A stretch of DNA of 64,000 nucleotides from Vibrio algicola. Its GTDB lineage: Bacteria > Pseudomonadota > Gammaproteobacteria > Enterobacterales > Vibrionaceae. Made by a program: the position numbers and the translations under genes. The notes under the pieces were generated by a model. That model was not told where the DNA came from and made no database searches. It worked only from the letters and a program-made list of their open reading frames with translations. Positions 51,545 to 60,851 of this stretch are shown here, one piece after another; position 1 is the first letter of the stretch; the number at the start of each line of letters is the position of its first letter. The DNA is taken from positions 310,001 to 374,000 of the forward strand of contig NZ_CP045700.1 in NCBI RefSeq assembly GCF_009601765.2, in the 5' to 3' direction.

Positions 51545-53140
51545 CTAAGCTTTGTTTACTTCACGAACTTTTAGGTATTCTTCATAAGTACCACGGAAGT
51601 CGTGGATTGCACCATCACGAATTTCAAGCACGCGAGTAGCCAAAGAGGATACAAACTGACGATCGTGTGAAACAAAGAACAAGGTGCCTTTGTAGTTTTC
51701 AAGCGCCAAGTTTAATGATTCGATCGATTCCATATCCATGTGGTTGGTTGGTTCATCCATCAACAGCATGTTTGGTTTATGCATCATCAACTTACCAAGC
51801 AACATACGGCCTTGCTCACCACCTGAAAGGACTTTTACGTCTTTTTTGATATCGTCCTGACCAAATAGCATACGACCTAAGAAGCTGCGGATAACTTGCT
51901 CGTCATCACCTTCTTGACGCCACTGGGCCATCCAATCAAATACTTTGATGTTTTCGGAAAAATCATGTTCGTGATCTTGAGCGTAATACCCAATGTTGGC
52001 GTTTTCAGACCACTTAAACTCACCCGATCTCGGGGCTAATTTACCGGCAAGAGTGTTAAGCAGGGTAGTTTTACCCACGCCATTTTCACCGATGATCGCA
52101 ACACGCTCACCTACTTCAAATATAGCATTAAAGTTGCTGTATAGATCTTCTTCAAAACCTTGAGTCAATTCTTCAACGATTAACGCGTTACGGAATAGCT
52201 CTTTTGATTGCTCAAAACGGATGAATGGGTTTTGACGGCTTGATGCTTTAACTTCGTCTAATTGAATTTTATCAATTTGCTTAGCACGAGAAGTCGCTTG
52301 CTTTGCTTTAGAGGCGTTAGCAGAGAAACGAGACACGAAAGTTTGCAGTTCAGCAATCTGCGCCTTCTTCTTAGCATTATCATTGAGTAGACGTTCACGC
52401 GCTTGAGTCGAAGCAAACATGTAATCATCGTAGTTACCAGGGTAGACACGTAACTCGCCGTAGTCGATATCAGCCATGTGGGTACATACTGAGTTCAAGA
52501 AGTGACGGTCATGCGAGATGATGATCATGGTGCAGTTACGTTGGTTTAGCGTGTCTTCCAACCAGCGAATAGTATCCATATCCAAGTTGTTGGTTGGTTC
52601 ATCAAGTAGCATGATGTGTGGGTCAGCAAAAAGCACCTGTGCAAGTAGTACACGTAGTTTCCAACCTGGAGCGATTTCGCTCATTGGACCCCAATGTTGC
52701 TCAGTTTCAATACCCACAGAAAGCAGTAAATCACCGGCGCGAGATTCTGCGGTGTAACCGTCCATTTCTGCAAATTCAACTTCAAGGTCGGCGACTTTCA
52801 TCCCGTCTTCTTCGCTCATCTCAGCTAAAGAATAAATACGGTCACGCTCTTGTTTTACTTCCCAAAGTTCTTTATGACCCATAATCACGGTATCAAGCAC
52901 AGAAAATTCTTCGTAAGCGAATTGGTTCTGGTTTAGTTTTGCTACGCGTTCGTTAGGATCAACGCTCACATTACCACCGCTTGGCTCAAGCTCGCCGCTA
53001 AGGATTTTCATAAAGGTTGACTTACCACAACCATTGGCACCAATTAAACCGTAACGGTTACCGTCACCAAATTTTACTGAAATGTTTTCAAATAATGGCT
53101 TGGCACCAAATTGCATTGTGATATTAGCTGAACTTATGAT
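51545..53140 (-). CDS. ybiT: ABC-F family ATPase YbiT, non-standard start likely
   Basis: Two ABC domains with Walker A 'GANGCGKST' and 'GENGVGKTT', signature 'LSGGEQGR', Walker B '[11 protein letters not shown]' and '[11 protein letters not shown]', and the interdomain linker '[19 protein letters not shown]'. ABC-F proteins bind the ribosomal E site. Homologues begin 'M(L/I)xSSxxITMQFG'. Here that stretch is encoded upstream of the first ATG (53116), and its first codon is ATC at 53140, which has GAGGA 8 nt upstream. Start from ATG 53116 would give 523 residues missing the first strand and without a ribosome-binding site. Confidence 0.85.
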   Translation of the reverse strand: MISSANITMQFGAKPLFENISVKFGDGNRYGLIGANGCGKSTFMKILSGELEPSGGNVSVDPNERVAKLNQNQFAYEEFSVLDTVIMGHKELWEVKQERDRIYSLAEMSEEDGMKVADLEVEFAEMDGYTAESRAGDLLLSVGIETEQHWGPMSEIAPGWKLRVLLAQVLFADPHIMLLDEPTNNLDMDTIRWLEDTLNQRNCTMIIISHDRHFLNSVCTHMADIDYGELRVYPGNYDDYMFASTQARERLLNDNAKKKAQIAELQTFVSRFSANASKAKQATSRAKQIDKIQLDEVKASSRQNPFIRFEQSKELFRNALIVEELTQGFEEDLYSNFNAIFEVGERVAIIGENGVGKTTLLNTLAGKLAPRSGEFKWSENANIGYYAQDHEHDFSENIKVFDWMAQWRQEGDDEQVIRSFLGRMLFGQDDIKKDVKVLSGGEQGRMLLGKLMMHKPNMLLMDEPTNHMDMESIESLNLALENYKGTLFFVSHDRQFVSSLATRVLEIRDGAIHDFRGTYEEYLKVREVNKA

Positions 53141-53299
53141 AACGGCATTCCTCTAGTTTATCTTTTAATTTCATAGACTTACAATCCAGAAGGTAAAAGG
53201 TTCTGAATTGACTTTATTCTTGGGCTGCATTATAGACGATAAATGACTTATGTGATACTAGTCTAACTTTTTGTCTTAATAGAAAAGGGAATGTTAAGA

Positions 53300-53343
53300 C
53301 AAAAAAATAGCGTTTAGCTTATGGTTAAACCGCTAAACGCTAT
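53300..53343 (-). terminator. Terminator of the large lipoprotein gene
   Basis: ATAGCGTTTAGC pairs perfectly with GCTAAACGCTAT, with an inner GGTTTAACC-like loop, and is followed on the minus strand by TTTTTTTG. It lies just after the lipoprotein stop codon and ends that transcript. Confidence 0.9.
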
Positions 53344-53348
53344 GATTT

Positions 53349-54896
53349 TTAATCTTCTGCGACGGGGACTAACGCTTTAAATGCATGTAATTCATCAAGC
53401 GAGATAGGACTCTCTAATCCCTTTTTCGTTTTAATATTATAAATATAATTTTTATGTTGGCCTGAACTTGTCGTCGAGGTTATATAAAGCTGATTATCTG
53501 AGCTTAGGTTAATTGTATCGATTTCTTGATTGTTCAGAATAGTCGTGACTGCATTATTGTTATTACGATCGATGATAGAAATTTGCGCCGCTTCTTTGAT
53601 CACAATGTAATCGTCATTAACCCATAGATCGTTTTGCTCGCCGTTACTTATTTCATCATCAGAAGTATCGGTATTGAAGCCGCTATTTGATAATGGTGAG
53701 GCATCTAAGTTACCCAGTTTATTTACAGATATAGAATATAGGCATTGTTTGCCATCAGGACAAATAATGCCGTTGAGATTATTGTTTAGTGTTGTACTAA
53801 GTAGAAACGCATCATCGCCATTTTGTGCTGATTCACCATCCCAACCACCTGAATAATTTTTATTTAATGTATCACCATCCTTCAATAGCCCTATATTCAA
53901 AAGAGTTAAATCAGAGTCTGAAATTGGAAGGATTTGGTTTACATCGGATAAATTTTTGATTCTGTTGTGTATCCCAATCATATTTGATAACAAGCCATCA
54001 TTAATTTTGGCAATGGCACCTTTACATAATGCTTTTTGTGGCAAGGATAATTTATCACTTGTACAAATATTCCCATCAAAAGCCGTTTTTTGACCTTTTG
54101 ATGTTTCAATTAACACGTCACCCAATGTATTACTGGTTGACAATAGGCTATCACCGCTCATTGCTGTCACTGACTTGGTTTTTTCAATGGTTTTATTTTC
54201 AATTAATTGCTGTAAAACTTGTGCGATCGATACATCGGGATCATCGCTGGTGATCTGGCTAATAGCATCAATGATAGAAGCCTCATTTAAATCCAAACTA
54301 TTATAAAAATGACCATGTTTGAGTGTGTCGGTAGCGAAGACTTCACCATTAGAAAATATTAATGATCCTTTACTATTTTCACCTAGAAACGATGGGCTAT
54401 CCTTCTTATCGGTAATGAGAAAATAGTCGCCATTGGGTTGCACATAATACCAAGCAGGGTTTCTCATGGTTTGAGAAACATCCAGGACAGGTTTATCGCC
54501 AGTGATGGCGTCAATCAGTTTATTGAGGGCGTCCTCATTTGGATCCTCAACCGGTGCTAAACCTTGGGTGTATTTATAAACCGCGTTATGTTTTTCTGTA
54601 ACCTGAACAACAAATCCGCCGTTTTTGGTTGGGGTAAAGTCATTCACGCCATAATTAGAAATGTCATATTGCGCGCCGGAGCTATCAAAGCCGATCAAAT
54701 GCTGAGTCGAGAGGGTGTTTTGAGTGTCAGCTTTATCATTGTCATCTTGCAGGCGAGCAAGACTGGAAACCGTGTCAAGATTCGAGAATTGTAGTACCGC
54801 TAATTCAGCTTTTGGTGCGCTGTCATCATCGGATAAGTCGTTACAAGCAGAAAGGGCAAAGCAGCAAAGGGTGGTGAATAATAACTTCTTGATCAT
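53349..54896 (-). CDS. Large lipoprotein, unknown function
   Basis: 515 residues with a signal peptide and lipobox 'ALSAC' (Cys at about residue 18), then an Asp-rich start 'NDLSDDDSAPK'. The mature part is beta-rich with many Asn/Asp-containing turns and Kelch- or propeller-like strands ('DYIVIKEAAQISIIDRNNNNAV', 'NQLYITSTTSSGQHKNYIYNI'). Four Cys in the middle may form disulfides. No family recognised. It is preceded by its own promoter region and ended by a strong terminator. Confidence 0.6.
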   Translation of the reverse strand: MIKKLLFTTLCCFALSACNDLSDDDSAPKAELAVLQFSNLDTVSSLARLQDDNDKADTQNTLSTQHLIGFDSSGAQYDISNYGVNDFTPTKNGGFVVQVTEKHNAVYKYTQGLAPVEDPNEDALNKLIDAITGDKPVLDVSQTMRNPAWYYVQPNGDYFLITDKKDSPSFLGENSKGSLIFSNGEVFATDTLKHGHFYNSLDLNEASIIDAISQITSDDPDVSIAQVLQQLIENKTIEKTKSVTAMSGDSLLSTSNTLGDVLIETSKGQKTAFDGNICTSDKLSLPQKALCKGAIAKINDGLLSNMIGIHNRIKNLSDVNQILPISDSDLTLLNIGLLKDGDTLNKNYSGGWDGESAQNGDDAFLLSTTLNNNLNGIICPDGKQCLYSISVNKLGNLDASPLSNSGFNTDTSDDEISNGEQNDLWVNDDYIVIKEAAQISIIDRNNNNAVTTILNNQEIDTINLSSDNQLYITSTTSSGQHKNYIYNIKTKKGLESPISLDELHAFKALVPVAED

Positions 54897-54995
54897 GAGG
54901 GCTCTCTATTTTTTTTGTGCGGTATATTAGCTTATGAGAGGCCGCTTTTTACAGCTTACCTGTTGGGGGAGAGGAAGCAGCTTGGAATTATGGCA

Positions 54996-55043
54996 CAAAA
55001 AAAGGCACTAACCAGAAAATATTGGGTAGTGCCTTATTTTTTA
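54996..55043 (-). terminator. Terminator of manA
   Basis: GGCACTAACC and GGGTAGTGCC arms with an AT-rich loop; on the minus strand followed by TTTTTTTTG. Located 37 bp beyond the manA stop codon. Confidence 0.85.
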
Positions 55044-55079
55044 TGTGATGCGAAATTTGGTTTTCGCAGGCTTTTATTT

Positions 55080-56267
55080 TTAATTATAAGCGCGAGCAAA
55101 AGTGCCGTTAGTGTCAACTTGATATTGCGCGGCGCTTAATGGAATAAAGGCCGACTGTCCTTTGCTGATACAAAGCTCAACGCCTGATTGATGACGCAAT
55201 ATAACATCTTGATCAATGGCAAAAATAATTTCAGCGCTTTGACATTCAATCTCACTATTTCCCTGGTAAACACTGAAATTAAAATCGGCAACTGGAATCG
55301 GATAATGCTTGGCATTGCCCTCAACGCGTGGCGTCATTAAAATTTCATCATTGGGTTTTGGCACGCAAATAGTGTTGGCGATAAGCTCTGGCACATCCAT
55401 ATATTTAGGGGTTAAACCGGCGCGTAAAACGTTATCGGAATTGGCCATGATTTCTAAACCTGTCCCTTTGATATAAGCGTGTGGGGTACAAGCATCAAGG
55501 AACATAGCTTCGCCTGGTTGCAGCGTCACCACATGCAGCATTAGTGGTGCGAATAAACCGACATCGCCTGGATATTGCTTAGATAATTCAAGGATCAATC
55601 CAGCGATTTTACAGCTTGCATTCTTTTCAACGTGAACCATTAAGGCATTGAGAGCAGAGGCTTTACGCTCGCCTTTAAGTGATAAAATGGCTTCAAAAAA
55701 GGTGGTTAAACCTTGTTGCGTTTGATTGGCTTTAAATGTAGCAACTTCCGCTTCTAATGCTGCAATGCCAATGTTTTCGAACGGTTTAATGATTGCAGGG
55801 TAAGCTTTAAAGCCATTCATGGCTTGATATGGAGTTAAAGCATACACCAATTCTGGTTTATGGTTTGGATCTTTGTAGTTACGGTTGGCGGCTTTAATAT
55901 CTATGCCAGCTTGGTTTTCTTTTTCAAAGCCAATTTCAGCCGCTTGCTTACTTGGATGAACTTGAATTGATAGTGCTTTTTCTGCTGCTAATACTTTAAA
56001 TAAGTAAGGCAGTTCGTTAAAGGTGTCGGTGGTGGCTTGACCTAAAATAGCCACTTTATCTTGTTTGATAACCTCATCTAGATTAAGCAGTGCACCATCA
56101 ATTTCGATTTGAGAACAACCATTAGGGTGAGCGCCCATCCAGATCTCAGCTTGTGGGCCTTGACTTGGGTTCGGCATATCAAACAATTGTTCAATCGAAG
56201 TTGTGCTGCCCCAAGCGTAATCTTGGATCACGTTTTTCATCAGGGTAAATGGAGGTAACTGTTTCAT
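55080..56267 (-). CDS. manA: Mannose-6-phosphate isomerase
   Basis: 395 residues from the ATG at 56267, which has TAAGG 7 nt upstream. Converts mannose 6-phosphate to fructose 6-phosphate. The zinc site and signature are in 'GPQAEIWMGAHPNG', 'KALSIQVHPSKQAAEIGFEKEN', 'DPNHKPELVYAL' and 'FLDACTPHAYIKGTGLEIMANSDNVLRAGLTPKYMDVPEL'. It lies downstream of the mannose-type PTS gene, separated from it by a terminator-like hairpin. Zinc metalloenzyme of the cytosol. Confidence 0.94.
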   Translation of the reverse strand: MKQLPPFTLMKNVIQDYAWGSTTSIEQLFDMPNPSQGPQAEIWMGAHPNGCSQIEIDGALLNLDEVIKQDKVAILGQATTDTFNELPYLFKVLAAEKALSIQVHPSKQAAEIGFEKENQAGIDIKAANRNYKDPNHKPELVYALTPYQAMNGFKAYPAIIKPFENIGIAALEAEVATFKANQTQQGLTTFFEAILSLKGERKASALNALMVHVEKNASCKIAGLILELSKQYPGDVGLFAPLMLHVVTLQPGEAMFLDACTPHAYIKGTGLEIMANSDNVLRAGLTPKYMDVPELIANTICVPKPNDEILMTPRVEGNAKHYPIPVADFNFSVYQGNSEIECQSAEIIFAIDQDVILRHQSGVELCISKGQSAFIPLSAAQYQVDTNGTFARAYN

Positions 56268-56338
56268 AAAAGACCTTAGGTGATGACCATTTTGTACCGA
56301 TTGTACTGACAAGTGGTTAAGAGGTATAAATCTAGATC

Positions 56339-56375
56339 AAAAAAAGTAGATAACAAATTCATTATCTACTTTTAT
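56339..56375 (-). terminator. Terminator between manP and manA
   Basis: AAAAGTAGATAA pairs with TTATCTACTTTT with a short loop; on the minus strand followed by TTTTTTG. It lies between the PTS gene and manA, so manA is probably read either through partial termination or from its own promoter. Confidence 0.75.
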
Positions 56376-56399
56376 TGATTATGGTGTTTTAAGTGGTAA

Positions 56400-58298
56400 T
56401 TAGGCTGCCACGGCGTTAGCGGCTCTCGCTTTACGCATTTTTTTCAATGTAACACAAACGACAGCGGTAACAATTGCGCCAGTCGCCATACAAATCAATG
56501 CCATGACGGGTTTGTTCATCGCGCCCAGTAGCGCTACCACAGGACCACCGTGAGCTACGCTGTTAGTAATGCCAAATGAGAATGCCATCACTGCGCCAAC
56601 CATTGAGCCAATCACGTTAGCCGGAATAACCGATAGCGGATCTTGCGCGGCAAATGGAATTGCACCTTCAGAGATACCCACCAAGCCCATTGCGCCGGCG
56701 GCTTTACCTGCTTCGATTTCGCTAGCTTCAAAGATATCAAGTTTGCGACCAATAACAGTGGCAAGTGCCATACCGAGTGGTGCAATTGGGATCGCGACTG
56801 CCATTGCGCCCATAAATTGAGTTTGGCCACTGGCGATCATGCCGACCGAGAATAGGAATGCCACTTTGTTAAATGGACCACCCATATCAAAGCCTGCCAT
56901 GCCACCAAGGACAATACCTAATAACACCACGTTACCAGTACTCATCTCAGTTAGAACGGCACTCAACCACTGCATTAAATCAGCAATTGGCGCGCCGATA
57001 ACAAAGATAAATAATGAAGCAACAAATACCGTACCTAAGATCGGAGCGATCATGATAGGCACGAGTGGGGCAATCATTTTGTGGTAATTACGAGTCGCAA
57101 TAAAGCGCACGAAATAACCAACTAATAGACCGGCAATAATAGCACCAATGAAACCAGTACCAGCGTCAGCGCCATAAAAAGAACCGGTATTGGCGATCCA
57201 ACCACCAATAAAGCCAGGGGCAAGTGCGGCGCGATCACCAATGGCAAAAGCAATATAACCGGCAAGAATTGGGATCATCAGTTGGAAGGCAACCACACCC
57301 ACATCTAACACATGTTGCCATAAACTGCCTGCTGGAATTTGCATCCCACTTGGGGTCGGTTCACCCCCAATCGCCAGAGAAAGCGCGATCATCAAACCAC
57401 CAGTGACCACAAATGGGATCATGTGTGATACGCCATTCATCAAATAACGATAAAGGTTAGAGCGGCCAGAGGTTGCGGCTGATTTTTCTTGTTTAGAACT
57501 GTCTGCATCAGCATGATAAGGGGCTGCATCGAGCGCTTGCTGAATAACGCCTTTACCATTACTGATAGGGGCTTTCACACTGGTTTGGATCAGTTTTTTA
57601 CCATTGAAACGCGCCATATCGACTTGTTTATCACAGCTGACGACGATGGCTACCGCACGCTCAATTTCTTCGGCGGTTGGCGCGTTTTTAACGCCAATTG
57701 AACCGTTGGTCTCAACTTTAATTTCGTAACCCATTTCAGCCGCGGCTTTCTCTAAACCTTCGGCTGCAAGATAAGTATGCGCGATACCAGCAGGGCAACC
57801 AGTGACACCAATAAGGAAACCTTTATCAGCAGCAACGCTATTGGTCACTTCTTTTTTCTCAAGCAATAATGCCAATGCCTCGGCCGGTGTTTTGGCCTGC
57901 ATAAAGGCTTCAATAAAGCCGTCTTCAATCAGCTTTGATGATAATTCAGCGAGTACCTCAATATGGTGATCAGCGCCGCCATCGGGAGATGCGATCATAA
58001 AGAACAGTTTAGAGGCTTCGCCATCTTCTGCGCCATATTCAATCCCGCCGCGACTAATACCAATCGCAACCGCGGGCTCGCAAACTGCCGCACTTTTGGC
58101 ATGGGGAATCGCGATGCCGTCTTCAAAACCGGTATTGCCGATTTCTTCACGGGCATACACATCTTTTAAAAATTGCTCACGGTTATTGAGTTTGCCTTGA
58201 GATTCTAATACATCCACCATTTCATTAAAGACTTCATCTTTGCTGGTGGCGGTTAGATTCAAGCGGATCAGATTTTCATTAATCAGCTGAGTAATCAT
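56400..58298 (-). CDS. manP: Fructose-family PTS transporter EIIABC, mannose-specific type
   Basis: 632 residues from the ATG at 58298 (AGG 7 nt upstream); the ATG at 58304 overlaps that site. Domain order: EIIA (about 1-145, active His in 'GIAIPHAKS'), EIIB (about 165-265, active Cys in 'IGVTGCPAGIAHTYLAAEGL'), EIIC (about 285-625, 8 or so membrane segments). Position next to manA and an AraC regulator matches the Vibrio cholerae mannose locus, so mannose is the likely substrate rather than fructose. Confidence 0.88.
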   Translation of the reverse strand: MITQLINENLIRLNLTATSKDEVFNEMVDVLESQGKLNNREQFLKDVYAREEIGNTGFEDGIAIPHAKSAAVCEPAVAIGISRGGIEYGAEDGEASKLFFMIASPDGGADHHIEVLAELSSKLIEDGFIEAFMQAKTPAEALALLLEKKEVTNSVAADKGFLIGVTGCPAGIAHTYLAAEGLEKAAAEMGYEIKVETNGSIGVKNAPTAEEIERAVAIVVSCDKQVDMARFNGKKLIQTSVKAPISNGKGVIQQALDAAPYHADADSSKQEKSAATSGRSNLYRYLMNGVSHMIPFVVTGGLMIALSLAIGGEPTPSGMQIPAGSLWQHVLDVGVVAFQLMIPILAGYIAFAIGDRAALAPGFIGGWIANTGSFYGADAGTGFIGAIIAGLLVGYFVRFIATRNYHKMIAPLVPIMIAPILGTVFVASLFIFVIGAPIADLMQWLSAVLTEMSTGNVVLLGIVLGGMAGFDMGGPFNKVAFLFSVGMIASGQTQFMGAMAVAIPIAPLGMALATVIGRKLDIFEASEIEAGKAAGAMGLVGISEGAIPFAAQDPLSVIPANVIGSMVGAVMAFSFGITNSVAHGGPVVALLGAMNKPVMALICMATGAIVTAVVCVTLKKMRKARAANAVAA

Positions 58299-58410
58299 TA
58301 TCATACCTATATGGGTTGGGCTTTGTTATACGCGATATTGTTGGATATTTCGGTCATGAAAAAAAGTGCACATAAACACCATTTACTGGATTATTGTAAC
58401 CTAGGGTTAG

Positions 58411-58432
58411 GTTTGTGATCTTGATCACCTAG
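58411..58432. promoter_or_regulatory. CRP-binding site upstream of manP
   Basis: TGTGA-TCTTGA-TCACC within GTTTGTGATCTTGATCACCT matches the CRP consensus at 9 of 10 conserved positions. It lies about 113 bp before manP and 114 bp before the divergent araC-type gene, consistent with catabolite control of the mannose locus. Confidence 0.7.
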
Positions 58433-58545
58433 CTTGGTTGGCTAGTGATATACCCAGTAATAAGCAAGGTTTACAATGTGTGTATTATCTTAAGGTTACT
58501 TAAAGTCTCTTAAAGGTAGTCCAATATTCAACAATAAGTGAAAAA

Positions 58546-59424
58546 ATGCCCATGAGCCAAGTTTTTATCAATGTGTTAGAAGGTGTATTAGCGGAGAGGG
58601 AGCATTTTAATCGCGTGTGGTTTGCCAGCGATCACAGCACGCCACCGCCTTTTAGTTATCAAGTCAATTTCCCGCGGATGGAGTTTGTGATCACCGGTGA
58701 GTATATTAATACCATTGAAGATCCTGAGTTTGGTATCACCCAAGTGAAAGTCTTGCCAGGTGACATTTTGTATATTCCACCCAATAGTTGGAATAATCCA
58801 GAATGGGATACCGATTGTTGTGTCTTGAGTTTATTATTTGGTAAGCGCCAACTTGGGTTTAGTTTGGTGGAAAAACGTAAAGGGGAGGCCACGTTTTTTG
58901 ATGTGCAAAAACACAGTGTTAAGACTCGTACTGGCCATGCTTTAGACCATATTTTAAGTGGATTAAATACTTTAGCCACAGAGAAAATACAGCATCCAAC
59001 TGGTGGACATTTACTGATGGCATTAATGAGCTATTGTCACAGCATGTTGTTATCACCAGAAAGCTCAACCCAAAATCGCAGTGAAGATTTGTATCAAGGA
59101 ATTTGTATTTATATTCAGGAAAATTTTCACCGAAATATTACCCGTGACAGTATTGCCAGCCGTTTTAATGTTAGCCCCAATCATTTGTCGCGTTTATTTC
59201 GCCAACAAGGGCACATGCGGCTAGCCGACTACATTACTTGGGTGCGGTTAGAGCGGGCAAAATTTATGCTTACGCGTTATACCTTTAGATTAAGTGAAGT
59301 GGCACTACGCTGCGGTTTTAATGATGTGAATTATTTTTATCGGGTGTTTAAAAACAAACTTGGCCGCACTCCAAGTGAATTTAAAGCCATGCATACGGTT
59401 AAAAATGGCGCGAGTAGAGATTAA
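58546..59424 (+). CDS. AraC-family regulator of the mannose locus (ManR-like)
   Basis: 292 residues. The N-terminal cupin-like sensor (about 10-130) has 'VLPGDILYIPPNSWNNPEWD'; the C-terminal double HTH (about 185-285) reads 'ENFHRNITRDSIASRFNVSPNHLSRLFRQQGHMRLADYITWVRLERAKFMLTRYTFRLSEVALRCGFNDVNYFYRVFKNKLGRTPSEF'. Divergent from manP. It probably senses a mannose-related ligand and activates the locus. ATG 58546 or 58552 may start it. Confidence 0.85.
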   Translation: MPMSQVFINVLEGVLAEREHFNRVWFASDHSTPPPFSYQVNFPRMEFVITGEYINTIEDPEFGITQVKVLPGDILYIPPNSWNNPEWDTDCCVLSLLFGKRQLGFSLVEKRKGEATFFDVQKHSVKTRTGHALDHILSGLNTLATEKIQHPTGGHLLMALMSYCHSMLLSPESSTQNRSEDLYQGICIYIQENFHRNITRDSIASRFNVSPNHLSRLFRQQGHMRLADYITWVRLERAKFMLTRYTFRLSEVALRCGFNDVNYFYRVFKNKLGRTPSEFKAMHTVKNGASRD

Positions 59425-59436
59425 TTTTTAAGCTTT

Positions 59437-59475
59437 CCAATAACCAATAACCAATAACCAATAACCAATAACCAA
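59437..59475. repeat. Heptanucleotide tandem repeat (AATAACC)n
   Basis: About 5.6 exact copies of a 7-bp unit AATAACC lie between the convergent regulator gene and the EIIA gene, ending 2 bp before the EIIA stop codon (59478-59480). It is outside coding sequence, so it would be length-variable without changing protein. Confidence 0.85.
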
Positions 59476-59477
59476 GT

Positions 59478-60374
59478 TTATTTTGGCATCATTAAACAAG
59501 TTAAGATCGCTTGCAGTTCACAAGGGTTATGATGGGCGCTAATAAATTGGTTTTTCTCAATATCAATTAAACTTACCGCCAAATTACGCACCGCTAAAAT
59601 GGCATTGTTACTGCATGGTTTTGGCAGCAGCAGCGCCACAACATGAGTGACAAGGCCATGCTTAGATTGCCAATTAATAGGGGTATGAGAAGTTAAGCAG
59701 ATCAGTTTAGGTTGTGATACTGATTCAGTGATCACATGGGGAAGCGCGACTCCACCTTGCATTCCAGTGGACGATACTTGCTCTCGCTGGGCTAATTGTG
59801 TTTCGATAGCTTTATAGTTTTCGAGTGAGGCTATTTTCGCAATGCGTTGTAATATATAAGACTTCTCTGCTTTTGAGTCATCTTCAGAGGGGGTCATTAA
59901 GCGGTAAAGGCGAATAAAAGCTTCCAGTTGATCTTGAATAATATCATGGTGAAATTGGAAACTACTCGAATGTAAATTCTGCGAACCTTGTGGCTGAGCG
60001 GAGCTTGGACTCTCGAGTAAGAAGCAATCTTGTTGTAAGTAAAGGCGTAGAGTAGCGGCATAGGTTTCAGCTTGTTTCCCACACAGTGTGATCTCACATA
60101 AATCAAAGGGTTGAAAGGCAAAAGTGAGAGCGCTTAAATATTGTTGCACGTTTACCCGTTGCAATGTGTGCACTTTGATCAACTCAGAATAGCCTTCAAA
60201 TCCTCTAATTTGCTGGTGGATCCCTTTAATCAACCAAGCCGGTAAGCCAACTTGACCCAAGTAAAAAGTGACTCGTACTGTAGAGGTCTGTTTTGATGAC
60301 GTGACTGAGGTTACTGGGTGAGTATTAGGCAAAGGGATTATACCATTCAAATTAGTTTCAAGCATGTCTAACAT
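59478..60374 (-). CDS. HPr-like/EIIA fusion PTS protein
   Basis: 298 residues. Residues about 30-115 look like an HPr domain ('VRVTFYLGQVGLPAWLIKGIHQQIRGFEGYSELIKV'), but where HPr has the phosphorylated His in GLHTRPA this protein has GLPAWLI (Pro at residue 45). Residues about 148-298 are a fructose-type EIIA with the active His in 'GVALPHVITE' (residue 213). The layout recalls FruB-type proteins with HPr and EIIA on one chain. It is next to an EIIB gene, so it probably supplies EIIA for a second or accessory system. It could be regulatory. Confidence 0.72.
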   Translation of the reverse strand: MLDMLETNLNGIIPLPNTHPVTSVTSSKQTSTVRVTFYLGQVGLPAWLIKGIHQQIRGFEGYSELIKVHTLQRVNVQQYLSALTFAFQPFDLCEITLCGKQAETYAATLRLYLQQDCFLLESPSSAQPQGSQNLHSSSFQFHHDIIQDQLEAFIRLYRLMTPSEDDSKAEKSYILQRIAKIASLENYKAIETQLAQREQVSSTGMQGGVALPHVITESVSQPKLICLTSHTPINWQSKHGLVTHVVALLLPKPCSNNAILAVRNLAVSLIDIEKNQFISAHHNPCELQAILTCLMMPK

Positions 60375-60442
60375 TAAACTGGCTGTAATATTTTACTACC
60401 GTGAGTTTAAACCGTTGTTGAGATTAAGCTTCAGTTTGCTCA

Positions 60443-60748
60443 CTAAAAACCATCAAGGCAGCGTTTAATTACCGCATCTGGATTGGTTAATACCTCTTCA
60501 ATGTTCGATTTAATCACATGGCATTGCTCAAATCGTTCTGCTTGCTCAATTTCAATATCTGATGCAATAAGCGCGATGTCGGCATGGCTAATATCGTGAT
60601 AGCTTAATTTATTTTCTATCCCCATTGCCCCTTGAGTTTCGACTTGAATATTTATTTTTAAATGAGCAGCCGATTTAACCAAGGCTTCGGCGGCCATATA
60701 AGTATGTGCAATACCAGTAGGGCAGGCGGTGACAGCGACTATTTTCAT
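60443..60748 (-). CDS. Stand-alone fructose-type PTS EIIB
   Basis: 101 residues: an EIIB domain with the phospho-accepting Cys in 'VTACPTGIAHTYMAAEALVKSA' and 'KINIQVETQGAMGIENKL'. It is preceded (on its strand) by the YidA-like phosphatase and followed by the HPr/EIIA fusion. No separate EIIC gene is adjacent in this window; it may pair with ManP or a distant EIIC. Confidence 0.85.
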   Translation of the reverse strand: MKIVAVTACPTGIAHTYMAAEALVKSAAHLKINIQVETQGAMGIENKLSYHDISHADIALIASDIEIEQAERFEQCHVIKSNIEEVLTNPDAVIKRCLDGF

Positions 60749-60851
60749 GTTACATTTTCCATTTATTCTTTAGTGAAATACGGCGTTGCGTATAGCAGTC
60801 ATGCTATTTGCTACTTATGAATAAACGGTAAGTAGCATAAGTTAAATAAAA

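Noticed and set aside
59437..59475. CRISPR-like array
   Set aside because: The unit is 7 bp with no spacers; it is a simple tandem repeat.
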